Both the position numbers and the translations under genes were made by a program. Shown here in pieces: positions 7,010 to 14,716 of a stretch of DNA of 21,983 bases. The first letter of the stretch is position 1; every line of letters starts with the position of its first letter. The notes under the pieces are model-generated. The model was not told where the DNA came from and did not search any database. It saw only the letters and a program-made list of their open reading frames with translations. Source of the stretch: an uncultured Lachnospiraceae bacterium (GTDB taxonomy: Bacteria > Bacillota > Clostridia > Lachnospirales > Lachnospiraceae); contig CAJTTU010000022.1 in the NCBI GenBank assembly GCA_910579325.1, positions 20,797 to 42,779 on the forward strand. The letters run 5' to 3'.

Positions 7010-8956
7010 ATGGAAAAAAAATATCTGGCTCAGCTTGCCAAGCAGTTTCCCAACATCGCGAAGGCATCTACTGAGATCATTAACCTGTCCTCGATTTTAA
7101 ACCTGCCCAAAGGGACGGAACACTTTGTATCGGACCTGCACGGAGAAAACGAACAGTTTCTTCACGTGCTGAAAAACGGTTCCGGTTCCGTCAAGCGGAA
7201 AATCGAAGAGGAATTCGGAAACTCGCTGAGCGTAAAGGACAAGCGGGCGCTGGCCACCCTCATCTATTACCCGGAGCAGAAGCTGGCGCTGATTATGAAA
7301 GAAGAGGAATGTCTGGAAGACTGGTATAAAATCACCCTCCACCGGTTGATCAAGATGGGCCGCCGGGTATCCTTTAAGTATACCAGCTCCAAAGTCCGCA
7401 AGGCCCTGCCCGACGAGTTCGCCTATGTATTCGAAGAGCTGATCCACGAAAAGGACGACCTCCACGACAAGGACGCTTACTACAATGAGATCATCCAGAC
7501 CATTATCCGCATCGGCCGCGCGCCGGCCTGTATCATCGCTTTCTGCAATATGATCCAGAACCTGGTGGTGGACCACCTACATGTGCTGGGGGATATTTAC
7601 GACCGGGGTCCCGGCCCGCACATTATCATGGACACCCTGGTAGATTATCACTCGGTGGACATCCAGTGGGGCAACCACGACATCACCTGGATGGCGGCTG
7701 CCAGCGGCCATATGGCCTGCATCGCCAATGTCATCCGTATCGCCGCCCGCTACGGGGAGCTGGACATTATCGAGGACGCCTACGGGATCAACCTGATCCC
7801 TCTGTTCCGCTTTGTGGTGGAGACTTACAAAAAAACGCCCTGCGATAACTTCAATATCCATTACGACAGCGACAATTACAACATGCAGGACTTCGATATG
7901 GATAAGAAGATGCAGAAAGCCATCGCCATTATCCAATTCAAGCTGGAGGGCCAGATCATCAAAAACCATCCGGAATTCCAGATGCAGAACCGGCTTCTGT
8001 TAGATAAGATCGATTATGAAAAGGGAACCATCACCATCGAGGGCAAAACCTATCCGCTGACCGACACCGACTTTCCCACGGTGGACCCCAAGAACCCCTA
8101 TGCCCTGTCGCCGGAGGAAGAAGCCATTATGGAACGGCTGCAGTCTGCTTTTATCAACAGCCAAAGGCTGCAGGAGCATGTCCGCTTCCTCTATACCAAC
8201 GGCAGCCTGTATCTGGTATTCAACAACAACCTGCTGTACCACGGCTGTATTCCCCTGGATGAAAACGGGAATTTCTGCAAGGTAAAGGTGGCGGGAAAAA
8301 CCTACAGCGGCCGGGCGCTCTACGACGTGCTGGAAAGCTATGCGAGGAAGGCTTACTATCAGGAGAGCGGCCCGGAAAAACGGCTGGGCCAGGATCTGAT
8401 GTGGTTTATCTGGTGCAATAAAAATTCCCCTTTGTTCGGCAAGGATAAAATGGCCACCTTCGAGCGGTATTTTGTCAGCGACAAGGAGCTTCACGCCGAG
8501 CATAAGAATCCTTATTACAGCCTTTTGGACCGGGAGGATGTAATCGATAAAATTTTAACGGAGTTCGGCCTGGACCCCAATACCGGCCATATCGTCAACG
8601 GCCATGTGCCGGTGAAAAGCAGCCGGGGCGAATCCCCGATCAAGTGCGACGGCAAGCTGCTGATTATCGACGGCGGCTTCTCGAAAGCTTACCAAAAGGA
8701 AACCGGAACCGCAGGCTATACCCTGGTATACAACTCCTACGGCATCACCCTGGTTTCCCACAAGCCCTTCAAATCCGCCGAGGAAGCCATCCGCAACGAA
8801 AGCGACGTCAACTCCGTCACCATCGACGTGGAGCAGTGGATCAAACGCCGGGCCGTGGCGGATACGGACAACGGCAAACGGATCAAAGAAACGATCAGGG
8901 ATCTGGAGAAGCTTTTGCAGGCTTATAAAGAGGGGCAGATCAGGGAAAAGGGATAA
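7010..8956 (+). CDS. fbp: Class III fructose-1,6-bisphosphatase
   Basis: Hydrolyses fructose 1,6-bisphosphate to fructose 6-phosphate in gluconeogenesis; cytosolic metal-dependent enzyme of the Firmicute Fbp family. The 648-residue length is normal for the family. Metallophosphatase motifs are in order: FVSDLHGENEQF (about 40), VLGDIYDRGPGPH (about 193-205), WGNHD (about 220) and the C-terminal NGHVPVKSSRGESPIKCDGK followed by LIIDGGFSKAYQ. The start follows AAGGAG by 5 nt. It is monocistronic: its own extended -10 promoter with a 143-nt leader, and an intrinsic terminator immediately downstream. It is divergent from the FecR/TPR gene and shares with it a palindrome-rich control region. Confidence 0.97.
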   Translation: MEKKYLAQLAKQFPNIAKASTEIINLSSILNLPKGTEHFVSDLHGENEQFLHVLKNGSGSVKRKIEEEFGNSLSVKDKRALATLIYYPEQKLALIMKEEECLEDWYKITLHRLIKMGRRVSFKYTSSKVRKALPDEFAYVFEELIHEKDDLHDKDAYYNEIIQTIIRIGRAPACIIAFCNMIQNLVVDHLHVLGDIYDRGPGPHIIMDTLVDYHSVDIQWGNHDITWMAAASGHMACIANVIRIAARYGELDIIEDAYGINLIPLFRFVVETYKKTPCDNFNIHYDSDNYNMQDFDMDKKMQKAIAIIQFKLEGQIIKNHPEFQMQNRLLLDKIDYEKGTITIEGKTYPLTDTDFPTVDPKNPYALSPEEEAIMERLQSAFINSQRLQEHVRFLYTNGSLYLVFNNNLLYHGCIPLDENGNFCKVKVAGKTYSGRALYDVLESYARKAYYQESGPEKRLGQDLMWFIWCNKNSPLFGKDKMATFERYFVSDKELHAEHKNPYYSLLDREDVIDKILTEFGLDPNTGHIVNGHVPVKSSRGESPIKCDGKLLIIDGGFSKAYQKETGTAGYTLVYNSYGITLVSHKPFKSAEEAIRNESDVNSVTIDVEQWIKRRAVADTDNGKRIKETIRDLEKLLQAYKEGQIREKG

Positions 8957-8961
8957 AGCTT

Positions 8962-8996
8962 TGGCCACCCGCCAGCGGGTGGCCATATTTCCTTTT
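8962..8996 (+). terminator. Intrinsic terminator of fbp
   Basis: Arms TGGCCACCCG (8962-8971) and CGGGTGGCCA (8976-8985) form a perfect GC-rich 10-bp stem with loop CCAG, followed by TATTTCCTTTT. The tail runs into the stop codon of the convergent 51-residue gene. Confidence 0.9.
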
Positions 8997-9150
8997 AATC
9001 GACCCCTTCAAAAATCTCCCTCAGCTCCATCGTTATATGGGGAAATGCTCTCAGGCTGATCACATCCTCCCCGTTATAATCTTCCTCATCCTTATCATTC
9101 TGTAAAATGTAATTGGATACCAGAACATACTTCCCGTCTTCCTTTCTCAT
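8995..9150 (-). CDS. Small acidic hypothetical protein, 51 residues
   Basis: I do not recognise a family. The ATG at 9150 is preceded by AGAGGG at good spacing and by a strong promoter (9185-9214) whose predicted start near 9178 rules out the longer in-frame start at 9204. The protein begins MRKEDGKYVLVSNYI, has a central acidic patch NDKDEEDYNGED, and ends ELREIFEGVD; there is no signal peptide or membrane segment, so it should be a small soluble cytosolic protein. It stands alone between the fbp and hemL terminators. The promoter and ribosome site, rather than homology, are the reason to call it real. Confidence 0.6.
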   Translation of the reverse strand: MRKEDGKYVLVSNYILQNDKDEEDYNGEDVISLRAFPHITMELREIFEGVD

Positions 9151-9184
9151 AAAATCCCTCTGTTTTCTCACGTCCTGTACTTGT

Positions 9185-9214
9185 ATTATACCCATTCCCG
9201 ACAACAGAAGTCAA
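9185..9214 (-). promoter_or_regulatory. Sigma-A promoter of the 51-residue gene
   Basis: On the minus strand TTGACT (9209-9214), an 18-bp spacer and a perfect TATAAT (9185-9190). The -35 box directly follows the hemL terminator hairpin. Confidence 0.75.
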
Positions 9215-9217
9215 CAC

Positions 9218-9240
9218 CCCCGCTGCCTGAGCATGCGGGG
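9218..9240 (-). terminator. Probable terminator of the heme operon (after hemL)
   Basis: CCCCGC (9218-9223) and GCGGGG (9235-9240) pair, extended inward by TGC/GCA with a one-base bulge and a CTGA tetraloop. Downstream on the minus strand is a moderately T-rich run (TGTTGACTTCTGTT) that is also the -35 region of the next gene. Confidence 0.5.
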
Positions 9241-9262
9241 TCGTCGACTTATATGAATACCG

Positions 9263-10537
9263 TTACGCCAGCGCCTGCCTTACCAGGTCAAGGGTCAGCT
9301 CCACATGGTCCTCGGTATGTGCGTTGGACAGGAACATGGCCTCGAACTGGGACGGGGCCAGATGGACGCCGTGGGACAGCATAAAGCGGAAATAGCGGGC
9401 GAAGCGCTCTGTGTCCGCCGTCTTGGCCTGAGCGTAATTCTCCACCTGCTGCCCAGTAAAGAACATACAGCCCAGAGAACCCACATGGTTCACCGTGCAG
9501 GGCGCTCCGGTTTCCTTTACGATCTGTTCCATGCCGCCATACAATTTTTCTCCCAGTTCATTGATATTTTTATAAATCTCCGGCCGGTCCTTCAGGATCG
9601 TCAGCTGAGCGATGCCTGCCGCCATGGCGATGGGATTGCCGCTTAAAGTCCCGGCCTGGTAGACCGCGCCCACCGGGGCCACCATCTCCATCACGTCTTT
9701 TCTGCCGCCGTAAGCGCCCACCGGCATGCCGCCGCCGATAATTTTTCCGTAAGTCACCAGATCGGCCCTGATTCCATAGTACCCCTGGGCGCCGCCTGCA
9801 CCTAACCGGAAGCCGGTAATCACCTCGTCAAAAATCAGAAGGCTCTGATGACGGTCACATAAAGCCCGCAGCCCCGCAAGGAACCCTTCCTTCGGCGGTA
9901 CCACGCCCATATTGGCCGCCACCGGCTCCACGATCACCGCGGCAATCTGGTCTTTGCTGCTGTCAAACAGTGCTTCCACACTGCTAAGGTCATTGTAAAC
10001 GGCTGTCAGCGTATCTTGGGTGCAGCCTGCCGGCACGCCGGAGCTGTCGGGGACACCCGCCGTCATCACACCGGAACCGGCCTTCACTAAAAGGGCGTCG
10101 GAATGGCCGTGGTAGCAGCCGGCGAATTTAATAATCTTATTTCTCCCGGTAAACCCTCTGGCGGCACGGATGGCGCTCATCACGGCCTCGGTGCCGGAAT
10201 TGACCATACGCACCATCTCCACCGAAGGAACGATCTCACAGATCAGCTCCGCCATCCGGACCTCCGCCTCGGTGGGGGCACCGTAGCTTAAGCCGTCCAT
10301 GCAGGCCTCCGTCACCTTCTCCCGCACCAGCGGATGATTGTGTCCCAAAATCATAGGACCCCAGGAACAGATATAATCCAGATACTGGTTTCCGTCCGCA
10401 TCGATCATATAAGGACCGTCAGCTTTTTTAATAAAACGGGGCGTCTCCCCCACGGAGCCAAAGGCTCTGACAGGGCTGTTTACGCCGCCGGGAATCAGGC
10501 CGCAGGCCCGCTGAAACAGTTGTTCTGATTTTGTCAT
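9263..10537 (-). CDS. hemL: Glutamate-1-semialdehyde 2,1-aminomutase
   Basis: PLP-dependent enzyme converting glutamate-1-semialdehyde to 5-aminolevulinate, second step of the C5 tetrapyrrole pathway. At 424 residues it has the family length. It opens with SEQLFQRACGLIPGGVNSPVRAF, carries the PLP-contacting Asp in LLIFDEVITGFR and the Schiff-base lysine in TYGKIIGGGMPVGAYGG. The SD GAGG lies 5-6 nt upstream of the ATG. It follows the precorrin-2 dehydrogenase gene by 39 bp and hemA further upstream, forming a tetrapyrrole operon in which HemA supplies its substrate. Confidence 0.97.
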   Translation of the reverse strand: MTKSEQLFQRACGLIPGGVNSPVRAFGSVGETPRFIKKADGPYMIDADGNQYLDYICSWGPMILGHNHPLVREKVTEACMDGLSYGAPTEAEVRMAELICEIVPSVEMVRMVNSGTEAVMSAIRAARGFTGRNKIIKFAGCYHGHSDALLVKAGSGVMTAGVPDSSGVPAGCTQDTLTAVYNDLSSVEALFDSSKDQIAAVIVEPVAANMGVVPPKEGFLAGLRALCDRHQSLLIFDEVITGFRLGAGGAQGYYGIRADLVTYGKIIGGGMPVGAYGGRKDVMEMVAPVGAVYQAGTLSGNPIAMAAGIAQLTILKDRPEIYKNINELGEKLYGGMEQIVKETGAPCTVNHVGSLGCMFFTGQQVENYAQAKTADTERFARYFRFMLSHGVHLAPSQFEAMFLSNAHTEDHVELTLDLVRQALA

Positions 10538-10576
10538 AATATCCTCTTTTCTGATACTTTTGCCTGAATAGATCGC

Positions 10577-11068
10577 TCAGTCCAGACATCCCCTGATATT
10601 GTTTCTCAACCAGGCCGCCGCCCGCCTCACCTTCTTATGGTCGGCGCCGCCGGCGGTCAGCCCGATGACCAGCTCATCCTCCCGCACTATGGCCGGAAAA
10701 TAAAAATCACACTGGCTCCTGTCCCCGCTGTTATTAACAGGAATCCCTCTCTCCCGGCATTCGCTGACAATCTGTCCGTTCACCATGGGACTGTCCGTAG
10801 CGGCCAGCACCAGAAAAGGAGGCTCCGCATAGCCGGAAATCTCCCCGGCAGAGAAGGGACGCTTTTCATAAGCGATCCTTTCTTCCCGCGCCAGTTCCAA
10901 AATCTCTTCCCCGGCCCCCGGCGCGATTACCCGCACCGCCGCCCCGAAGGAAAGCAGCATCTTCACCCGGCGCAGGGCGATATTGCCGCCGCCGTATACC
11001 AGGATGCTTTTTCCGGCAATGGAGATAAAAAGGGGGAAATCACAGGGGTTGGTTTTCCGTACTTCCAT
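10577..11068 (-). CDS. Precorrin-2 dehydrogenase / sirohydrochlorin ferrochelatase-like (CysG N-terminal, Met8p type)
   Basis: NAD-dependent oxidation of precorrin-2 to sirohydrochlorin, on the branch to siroheme and cobalamin. Residues 16-45 form a Rossmann nucleotide-binding motif (ILVYGGGNIALRRVKMLLSFGA), followed by VRVIAPG, the family segment FLVLAATDSPMVN, and VNNSGDRSQCDFYFPAIV, whose NN...CDF pattern is typical. The protein is 163 residues, shorter than B. subtilis YlnF-like or CysG N-terminal modules that include a helical ferrochelatase part of about 50 more residues, so it may only do the dehydrogenase step (inference). The ATG follows AGGA by 8 nt. A 117-bp gap separates it from hemA. 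Confidence 0.88.
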   Translation of the reverse strand: MEVRKTNPCDFPLFISIAGKSILVYGGGNIALRRVKMLLSFGAAVRVIAPGAGEEILELAREERIAYEKRPFSAGEISGYAEPPFLVLAATDSPMVNGQIVSECRERGIPVNNSGDRSQCDFYFPAIVREDELVIGLTAGGADHKKVRRAAAWLRNNIRGCLD

Positions 11069-11185
11069 TTATATATCCTGATGTCCTTTCCGATTGTATA
11101 TATCCTATTTTGGCTTGATTCGCTTTCGGCAGGACAAAAGCGCTCCACACACAGGCAGTCATTATCCATATCGTTCACCGCGCGC

Positions 11186-12436
11186 TTACGGATAAATCTT
11201 CGCGATTGCCTCCACGCACTCCCGCCAGGTATCCATGTTCAGGTTCTCCCTTAAGTCAAACATTAACTTATTGACCACCTTGGAAGCCGCTTTATCGATA
11301 GACTGCTCCAGCCTGTCCTTTTCCTCCGCGGCGATTTCCAGGTGGCTGACCTCTTTATGGATTCGAAGTCCCACATCCTTTGCCGCATTGGCACAGATCT
11401 CCTGAATCACTGGGATCAGATCCCGGCAGTCGTACCAGGTGGTAAATTCCTGAATATACTCCGTCAGAATCCCGCGGGCCTGCTCCACGCCGGCTTTCAG
11501 CTGCTCATTCTCCTCGTGAAGCTCAAAGCTGTCGATATCATACAGGGTGATACCCGGAAGCTCTCCCACGCCGGGCTCGATATCCCTGGGCACCGCCAGA
11601 TCGATCATAATCAGCCGGTCCTTCCGCTTTGCCCCGGCCACATCCTCCGTCTTTAACGTAAAGTTAGGGCTGGCGGTGGCGCTGACCACCAGATCGCAGT
11701 TTTCCATAAATTCCAGCCGGTTCCCGTAATTAATCCGGGAGCAGCCCACCGGTATGCTGACCTGGCCGCTGCGGTACTGGCGCACCGTCACCGTCACGTC
11801 AGCCTTTTCTTTCTCCAGGGCAAGGGCTGTCAGACGTCCCATCTCCCCGTTGCCAATGACCATACAGGTCTTTCGTTCCAGGGAAAACCCGGTCCGTTTC
11901 AGCGCCTGGACGGCGCCGTCGATGGCTGAGGTGTCTTTATTGGAAATCTTTACGTCGGTTTTTACCCGTTTTCCCGCCGTCACCGCCGTGCGGAACAGCA
12001 TTTCCAGCACCTTATCGGTGCAGAAGGCTTCCCTGGCCAGGTTCAGAGCGTCCTTTACCTGGGTGATAATCTGATCCTCGCCGATAATCTTGGATTTCAG
12101 GCCGCAGGACATCTCGAACAGATGCCATACTGCCTCCGTCCCCTCCCGCTGAATAAAATATGGCTCGTAAAGGGCCGGGTCCACATTTTTCAACCGGCAC
12201 AACAGATGATAGAGAGAGCTGTCAAGCTCCTCGCCTGCGCTGATCCAAAGCTCCATCCGGTTACAGGTGGACAGAATAATGCACCCGTTCACCCCTTTTG
12301 TCACTTTCAGTTCTTCCATCGCCGCCGTCGCGCTGGCCTTTGTAAAGGAAAACAGTTCCCTGTAGGCAACGCTGGCCTTGCTGTGGTCAATACCGATCAT
12401 CTTAATCTTGTTCATAGTCTTCTCTTGTTTTTTCAT
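11186..12436 (-). CDS. hemA: Glutamyl-tRNA reductase
   Basis: Reduces glutamyl-tRNA(Glu) to glutamate-1-semialdehyde with NADPH, the committed step of tetrapyrrole synthesis. Catalytic cysteine is in LSTCNRMEL; GLKSKIIGEDQIITQVKDA is the conserved substrate-domain motif; the nucleotide-binding domain has VIGNGEMGRLTALAL; LIMIDLAVPRDIEP and the C-terminal dimerisation helices follow. Either of two starts is possible: ATG 12436 (416 residues, GGGCGG upstream) or ATG 12415 (409 residues, weak GAGAAG upstream); alignments usually begin close to the second. It lies 53 bp after the lipoprotein gene and upstream of the precorrin-2 dehydrogenase and hemL genes, probably one transcript. Confidence 0.95.
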   Translation of the reverse strand: MKKQEKTMNKIKMIGIDHSKASVAYRELFSFTKASATAAMEELKVTKGVNGCIILSTCNRMELWISAGEELDSSLYHLLCRLKNVDPALYEPYFIQREGTEAVWHLFEMSCGLKSKIIGEDQIITQVKDALNLAREAFCTDKVLEMLFRTAVTAGKRVKTDVKISNKDTSAIDGAVQALKRTGFSLERKTCMVIGNGEMGRLTALALEKEKADVTVTVRQYRSGQVSIPVGCSRINYGNRLEFMENCDLVVSATASPNFTLKTEDVAGAKRKDRLIMIDLAVPRDIEPGVGELPGITLYDIDSFELHEENEQLKAGVEQARGILTEYIQEFTTWYDCRDLIPVIQEICANAAKDVGLRIHKEVSHLEIAAEEKDRLEQSIDKAASKVVNKLMFDLRENLNMDTWRECVEAIAKIYP

Positions 12437-12489
12437 TTATTGATGCCGCCCTGTTCTCGCCGGTTCGGACAGACAGAGCATCACAGGCG

Positions 12490-13314
12490 TTATTGGTTTC
12501 TTCGAAAAATGGTTTTTTGGGCTGTCCCGATTTCCTCATAATCATAAGTGATCACGCAGCTTCCTGCCTGCACCTGTTCTTCAGAAATCCCCAGCGCGCA
12601 GATTCCCTCTTTCACCGGGTCCTCCACCGCTTCGCTGACATTGACCGCCACCTGTACCGGCAGTAACGTCTCCCGGTCTACCTTAATCCGCACTGGAAAG
12701 GAATACTCCCCCGCCCATTCCGCGAAGCCCGCAGGCTCCAGCACCGGAAGGAACGCAGCCATTCTCTTCATATCCTCCATGCCGCCCAGCGAACTGCCGT
12801 TCACCAGACCTTCTATCGTATATATTGTCCCGGCGTCCTCTTCACCCTCTATAAAGAAGACCTCCGCAGCTTTCAAAAACCGCCCGATGTCCGCCGCGTC
12901 CCGGAAGGCCGCAAGCATCTCTTCGTCCTCCCACTGGTATGTAAAAGCTTCCGCCTGCTTCTGATCTCTGTACAATTCCACAGATTCAGATGCGCGTCCA
13001 GCCAAAAAAGACGCCTGCACCCGGCTTCTTGCCTCCAGCTGCATCGTCTCTTCATATACGGACATCACCATCTCCACCCGGGCCGTAAAGACCCACTCCG
13101 ACATTCCCTCCATGTTGGCGCAGACCTGCTCCAGAACTTCCCGGGCGGAAGGCTCTTTTTCCTGACAGCCTGACAGCGGCAAAACCAGACAAATGACTAA
13201 CGCCCACAGAAGGAAACCCTTTTTTCCACGGTGGTTTCCCCATGGCCGGCGCCCCCAGGCCCTCTGCTGTTCTGGCAACCCTTCGATAAAAGCTATAATT
13301 GATTTCAGCCTCAT
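12490..13314 (-). CDS. Putative lipoprotein of unknown function
   Basis: 274 residues. Hydrophobic segment FLLWALVICLVLPLSGC ends in a good lipobox (LSGC, Cys50), so the mature protein should be membrane-anchored outside the cell. The mature part has the layout of DUF6612/LppX-like lipoproteins: an N-terminal helix (AREVLEQVCANMEGMSEW), several beta strands with acidic stretches, and the late segment PVRIKVDRETLLPVQVAVNV typical of such beta-sheet folds; this is a resemblance, not a proven family. The start is uncertain: ATG 13314 has AGGA almost touching it and leaves an unusually long 30-residue region before the signal sequence. It is 53 bp upstream of hemA and may head the heme transcript. 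Confidence 0.7.
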   Translation of the reverse strand: MRLKSIIAFIEGLPEQQRAWGRRPWGNHRGKKGFLLWALVICLVLPLSGCQEKEPSAREVLEQVCANMEGMSEWVFTARVEMVMSVYEETMQLEARSRVQASFLAGRASESVELYRDQKQAEAFTYQWEDEEMLAAFRDAADIGRFLKAAEVFFIEGEEDAGTIYTIEGLVNGSSLGGMEDMKRMAAFLPVLEPAGFAEWAGEYSFPVRIKVDRETLLPVQVAVNVSEAVEDPVKEGICALGISEEQVQAGSCVITYDYEEIGTAQKTIFRRNQ

Positions 13315-13356
13315 TCCTATTGTGTTCAGGACTGCATCCTGTTTTGCGCAGATGCG

Positions 13357-13404
13357 TGCATATAATATACCCCCGCAGCCTGCTGCGGGGATATATTATA
13401 TGCA
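13357..13404. repeat. 48-bp near-perfect palindrome, possible bidirectional terminator
   Basis: Two 23-bp arms (13357-13379 and 13382-13404) pair with a single mismatch around a central CT. The inner part is a GC-rich stem (CCCCGCAGC/GCTGCGGGG) and the outer part AT-rich (TGCATATAATATA). It lies between the efp stop and the lipoprotein gene, where it can act as the efp terminator, but each outer arm also contains a TATAAT. The 9-mer TGCATCCTG occurs on both sides (13333-13341, 13401-13409). Confidence 0.75.
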
Positions 13405-13439
13405 TCCTGATGTATTTTTTACATACTTACAATGACGGG

Positions 13440-13997
13440 TTACGCTCTGGACAGATATTCGCCTGTTCTCGTATCGATCTTGATCCTGTCTCCCCGGTCC
13501 ACAAACAACGGCACGTTAACGGTAGCGCCGGTCTCCACAACCGCCGGCTTTGTCGCGCCCGTAGCCGTGTCGCCCTTAAAGCCGGGCTCCGTGTCGGTGA
13601 TCTCCAGCTCCACAAATAAAGGAGGCTCAACGGAGAATACGTCTCCCTTGTGAGAACAGATCTTCACCATCTCGTTTTCCTTGACAAATTTCAAAGCGTC
13701 GCCGATCTGGTCCGCGCTTAAAGCCACCTGGTCATAGGTATTCACATCCATAAAGTGGAACAGGTCGCCGTCAGAGTATAAGTACTGCATGTCCGCTCTG
13801 TCAATATGTGCCGTCGGGCACTTCTCAGTGGGACGGAAGGTTTTCTCCACCACGCCGCCGCTCTTTATATTTTTCAGTTTCGTCCTTACGAACGCCGCGC
13901 CCTTGCCGGGCTTCACATGCTGAAATTCAATGATCTGATATACGTTGTTATCATATTCGATGGTAACGCCGTTTCTGAAATCACCTGCTGATATCAT
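13440..13997 (-). CDS. efp: Translation elongation factor P
   Basis: Relieves ribosomes stalled at polyproline stretches. 185 residues, three OB-type beta-barrel domains. It starts MISAGDFRNGVTIEYDN; the loop FQHVKPGKGAAFVR carries the lysine at position 32 that is post-translationally modified or directly contacts the P-site tRNA in this family; the C-terminal domain ends GATVNVPLFVDRGDRIKIDTRTGEYLSRA. The ATG has AGGAGG 9 nt upstream. It has its own promoter (14108-14136) with a leader of about 100 nt that contains a CCGGC-GT-GCCGG palindrome (about 14040-14051). Confidence 0.98.
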   Translation of the reverse strand: MISAGDFRNGVTIEYDNNVYQIIEFQHVKPGKGAAFVRTKLKNIKSGGVVEKTFRPTEKCPTAHIDRADMQYLYSDGDLFHFMDVNTYDQVALSADQIGDALKFVKENEMVKICSHKGDVFSVEPPLFVELEITDTEPGFKGDTATGATKPAVVETGATVNVPLFVDRGDRIKIDTRTGEYLSRA

Positions 13998-14107
13998 ATT
14001 CTAATTCCTCCTGATTTTCGTTTCACAAAGATTCCTCCCGGCACGCCGGACCTTTCGAACCTCTGCTGTTTTAAACTTTTTAACTGAATCATTTCATACG
14101 CTTTTTT

Positions 14108-14136
14108 ATTTTATAATAAACAGGCTCCAATTTCAA
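14108..14136 (-). promoter_or_regulatory. Sigma-A promoter of efp
   Basis: On the minus strand TTGAAA (14131-14136), 17-bp spacer, TAAAAT (14108-14113); each hexamer matches 5 of 6. No terminator is evident between yqeG and this promoter, so readthrough into efp is possible. Confidence 0.6.
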
Positions 14137-14199
14137 CCTTTTTTTCGCTTTCTCCCCTTCTTTCTCCGGTCTTTTCGAAACTATATGGAAGGCCCGCTT

Positions 14200-14703
14200 T
14201 CACTTTTTACGTTCCTTCTCATAAAAATAAAGTACAATCCGCTCCAGATACCGTTTCAGCACAATCTGAATCTCTTCCTTCGGGTGAATCGGGGACACCA
14301 GCCAGGAGGGAATCCCCGCCCGTTTCGCCCCATATACGTCGGTAAACAGCTGATCGCCCACAAAAACGGTATCCGCCGCCGTGGTCCCCATCCGCTTCAT
14401 CGCCTCCAGATAGCCTGTCCGGGAGGGCTTGTGGGCATCGCAGATATACGCGGACCCCACCGCCTTCGCGAAGGGGAGAATTCGGGGCGGCTTATTATTG
14501 GAAATCAGACAGGTTTTCATGCCGATTTTATGCAGCGCCTCAAAAAGCTCCACAGCCGCCCCGTCAGCCGGAGCGCCGTGGGGCACCAGCGTGTTATCGA
14601 TGTCAAACAGCACCCCCCTGACGCCCTCCTCATATAATTTCCGAAAATCCATCCGATAGACGGACTCCGCCCGGTAATCCGGATAAAAACGCCGTAAAAA
14701 CAT
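14200..14703 (-). CDS. yqeG: YqeG-family HAD IIIA-type phosphatase
   Basis: Haloacid dehalogenase superfamily phosphatase, 167 residues, near the family's usual length. HAD motif I is FDIDNTLVPHG (nucleophile first Asp), motif II is ISNNKPPR, the motif III lysine is in DAHKPSRTGYLEA, and motif IV is VFVGDQLFTDVYGAKRAG. Related to mitochondrial PGP phosphatase-like proteins (Gep4/PTPMT-like annotations exist), but the substrate in Firmicutes is uncertain. The ATG follows AGAGAG; nrdR ends 13 bp upstream, so it is the last gene of the ymxH-nrdR-yqeG operon. Confidence 0.92.
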   Translation of the reverse strand: MFLRRFYPDYRAESVYRMDFRKLYEEGVRGVLFDIDNTLVPHGAPADGAAVELFEALHKIGMKTCLISNNKPPRILPFAKAVGSAYICDAHKPSRTGYLEAMKRMGTTAADTVFVGDQLFTDVYGAKRAGIPSWLVSPIHPKEEIQIVLKRYLERIVLYFYEKERKK

Positions 14704-14716
14704 GCTCTCTCTGTCC

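Noticed and set aside
6915..7100. 61-codon open frame starting in the fbp leader (ATG 6915)
   Set aside because: No ribosome site precedes it, it overlaps the fbp start in another frame, and its sequence looks non-coding. A leader peptide remains possible but unsupported.
10963..11178. 71-codon open frame in the hemA to dehydrogenase spacer
   Set aside because: It begins at GTG without SD and overlaps the start of the dehydrogenase gene out of frame; no motif.
13299..13619. Open frames crossing the 48-bp palindrome on both strands with similar peptides
   Set aside because: The similarity of the peptides comes from the palindrome itself.
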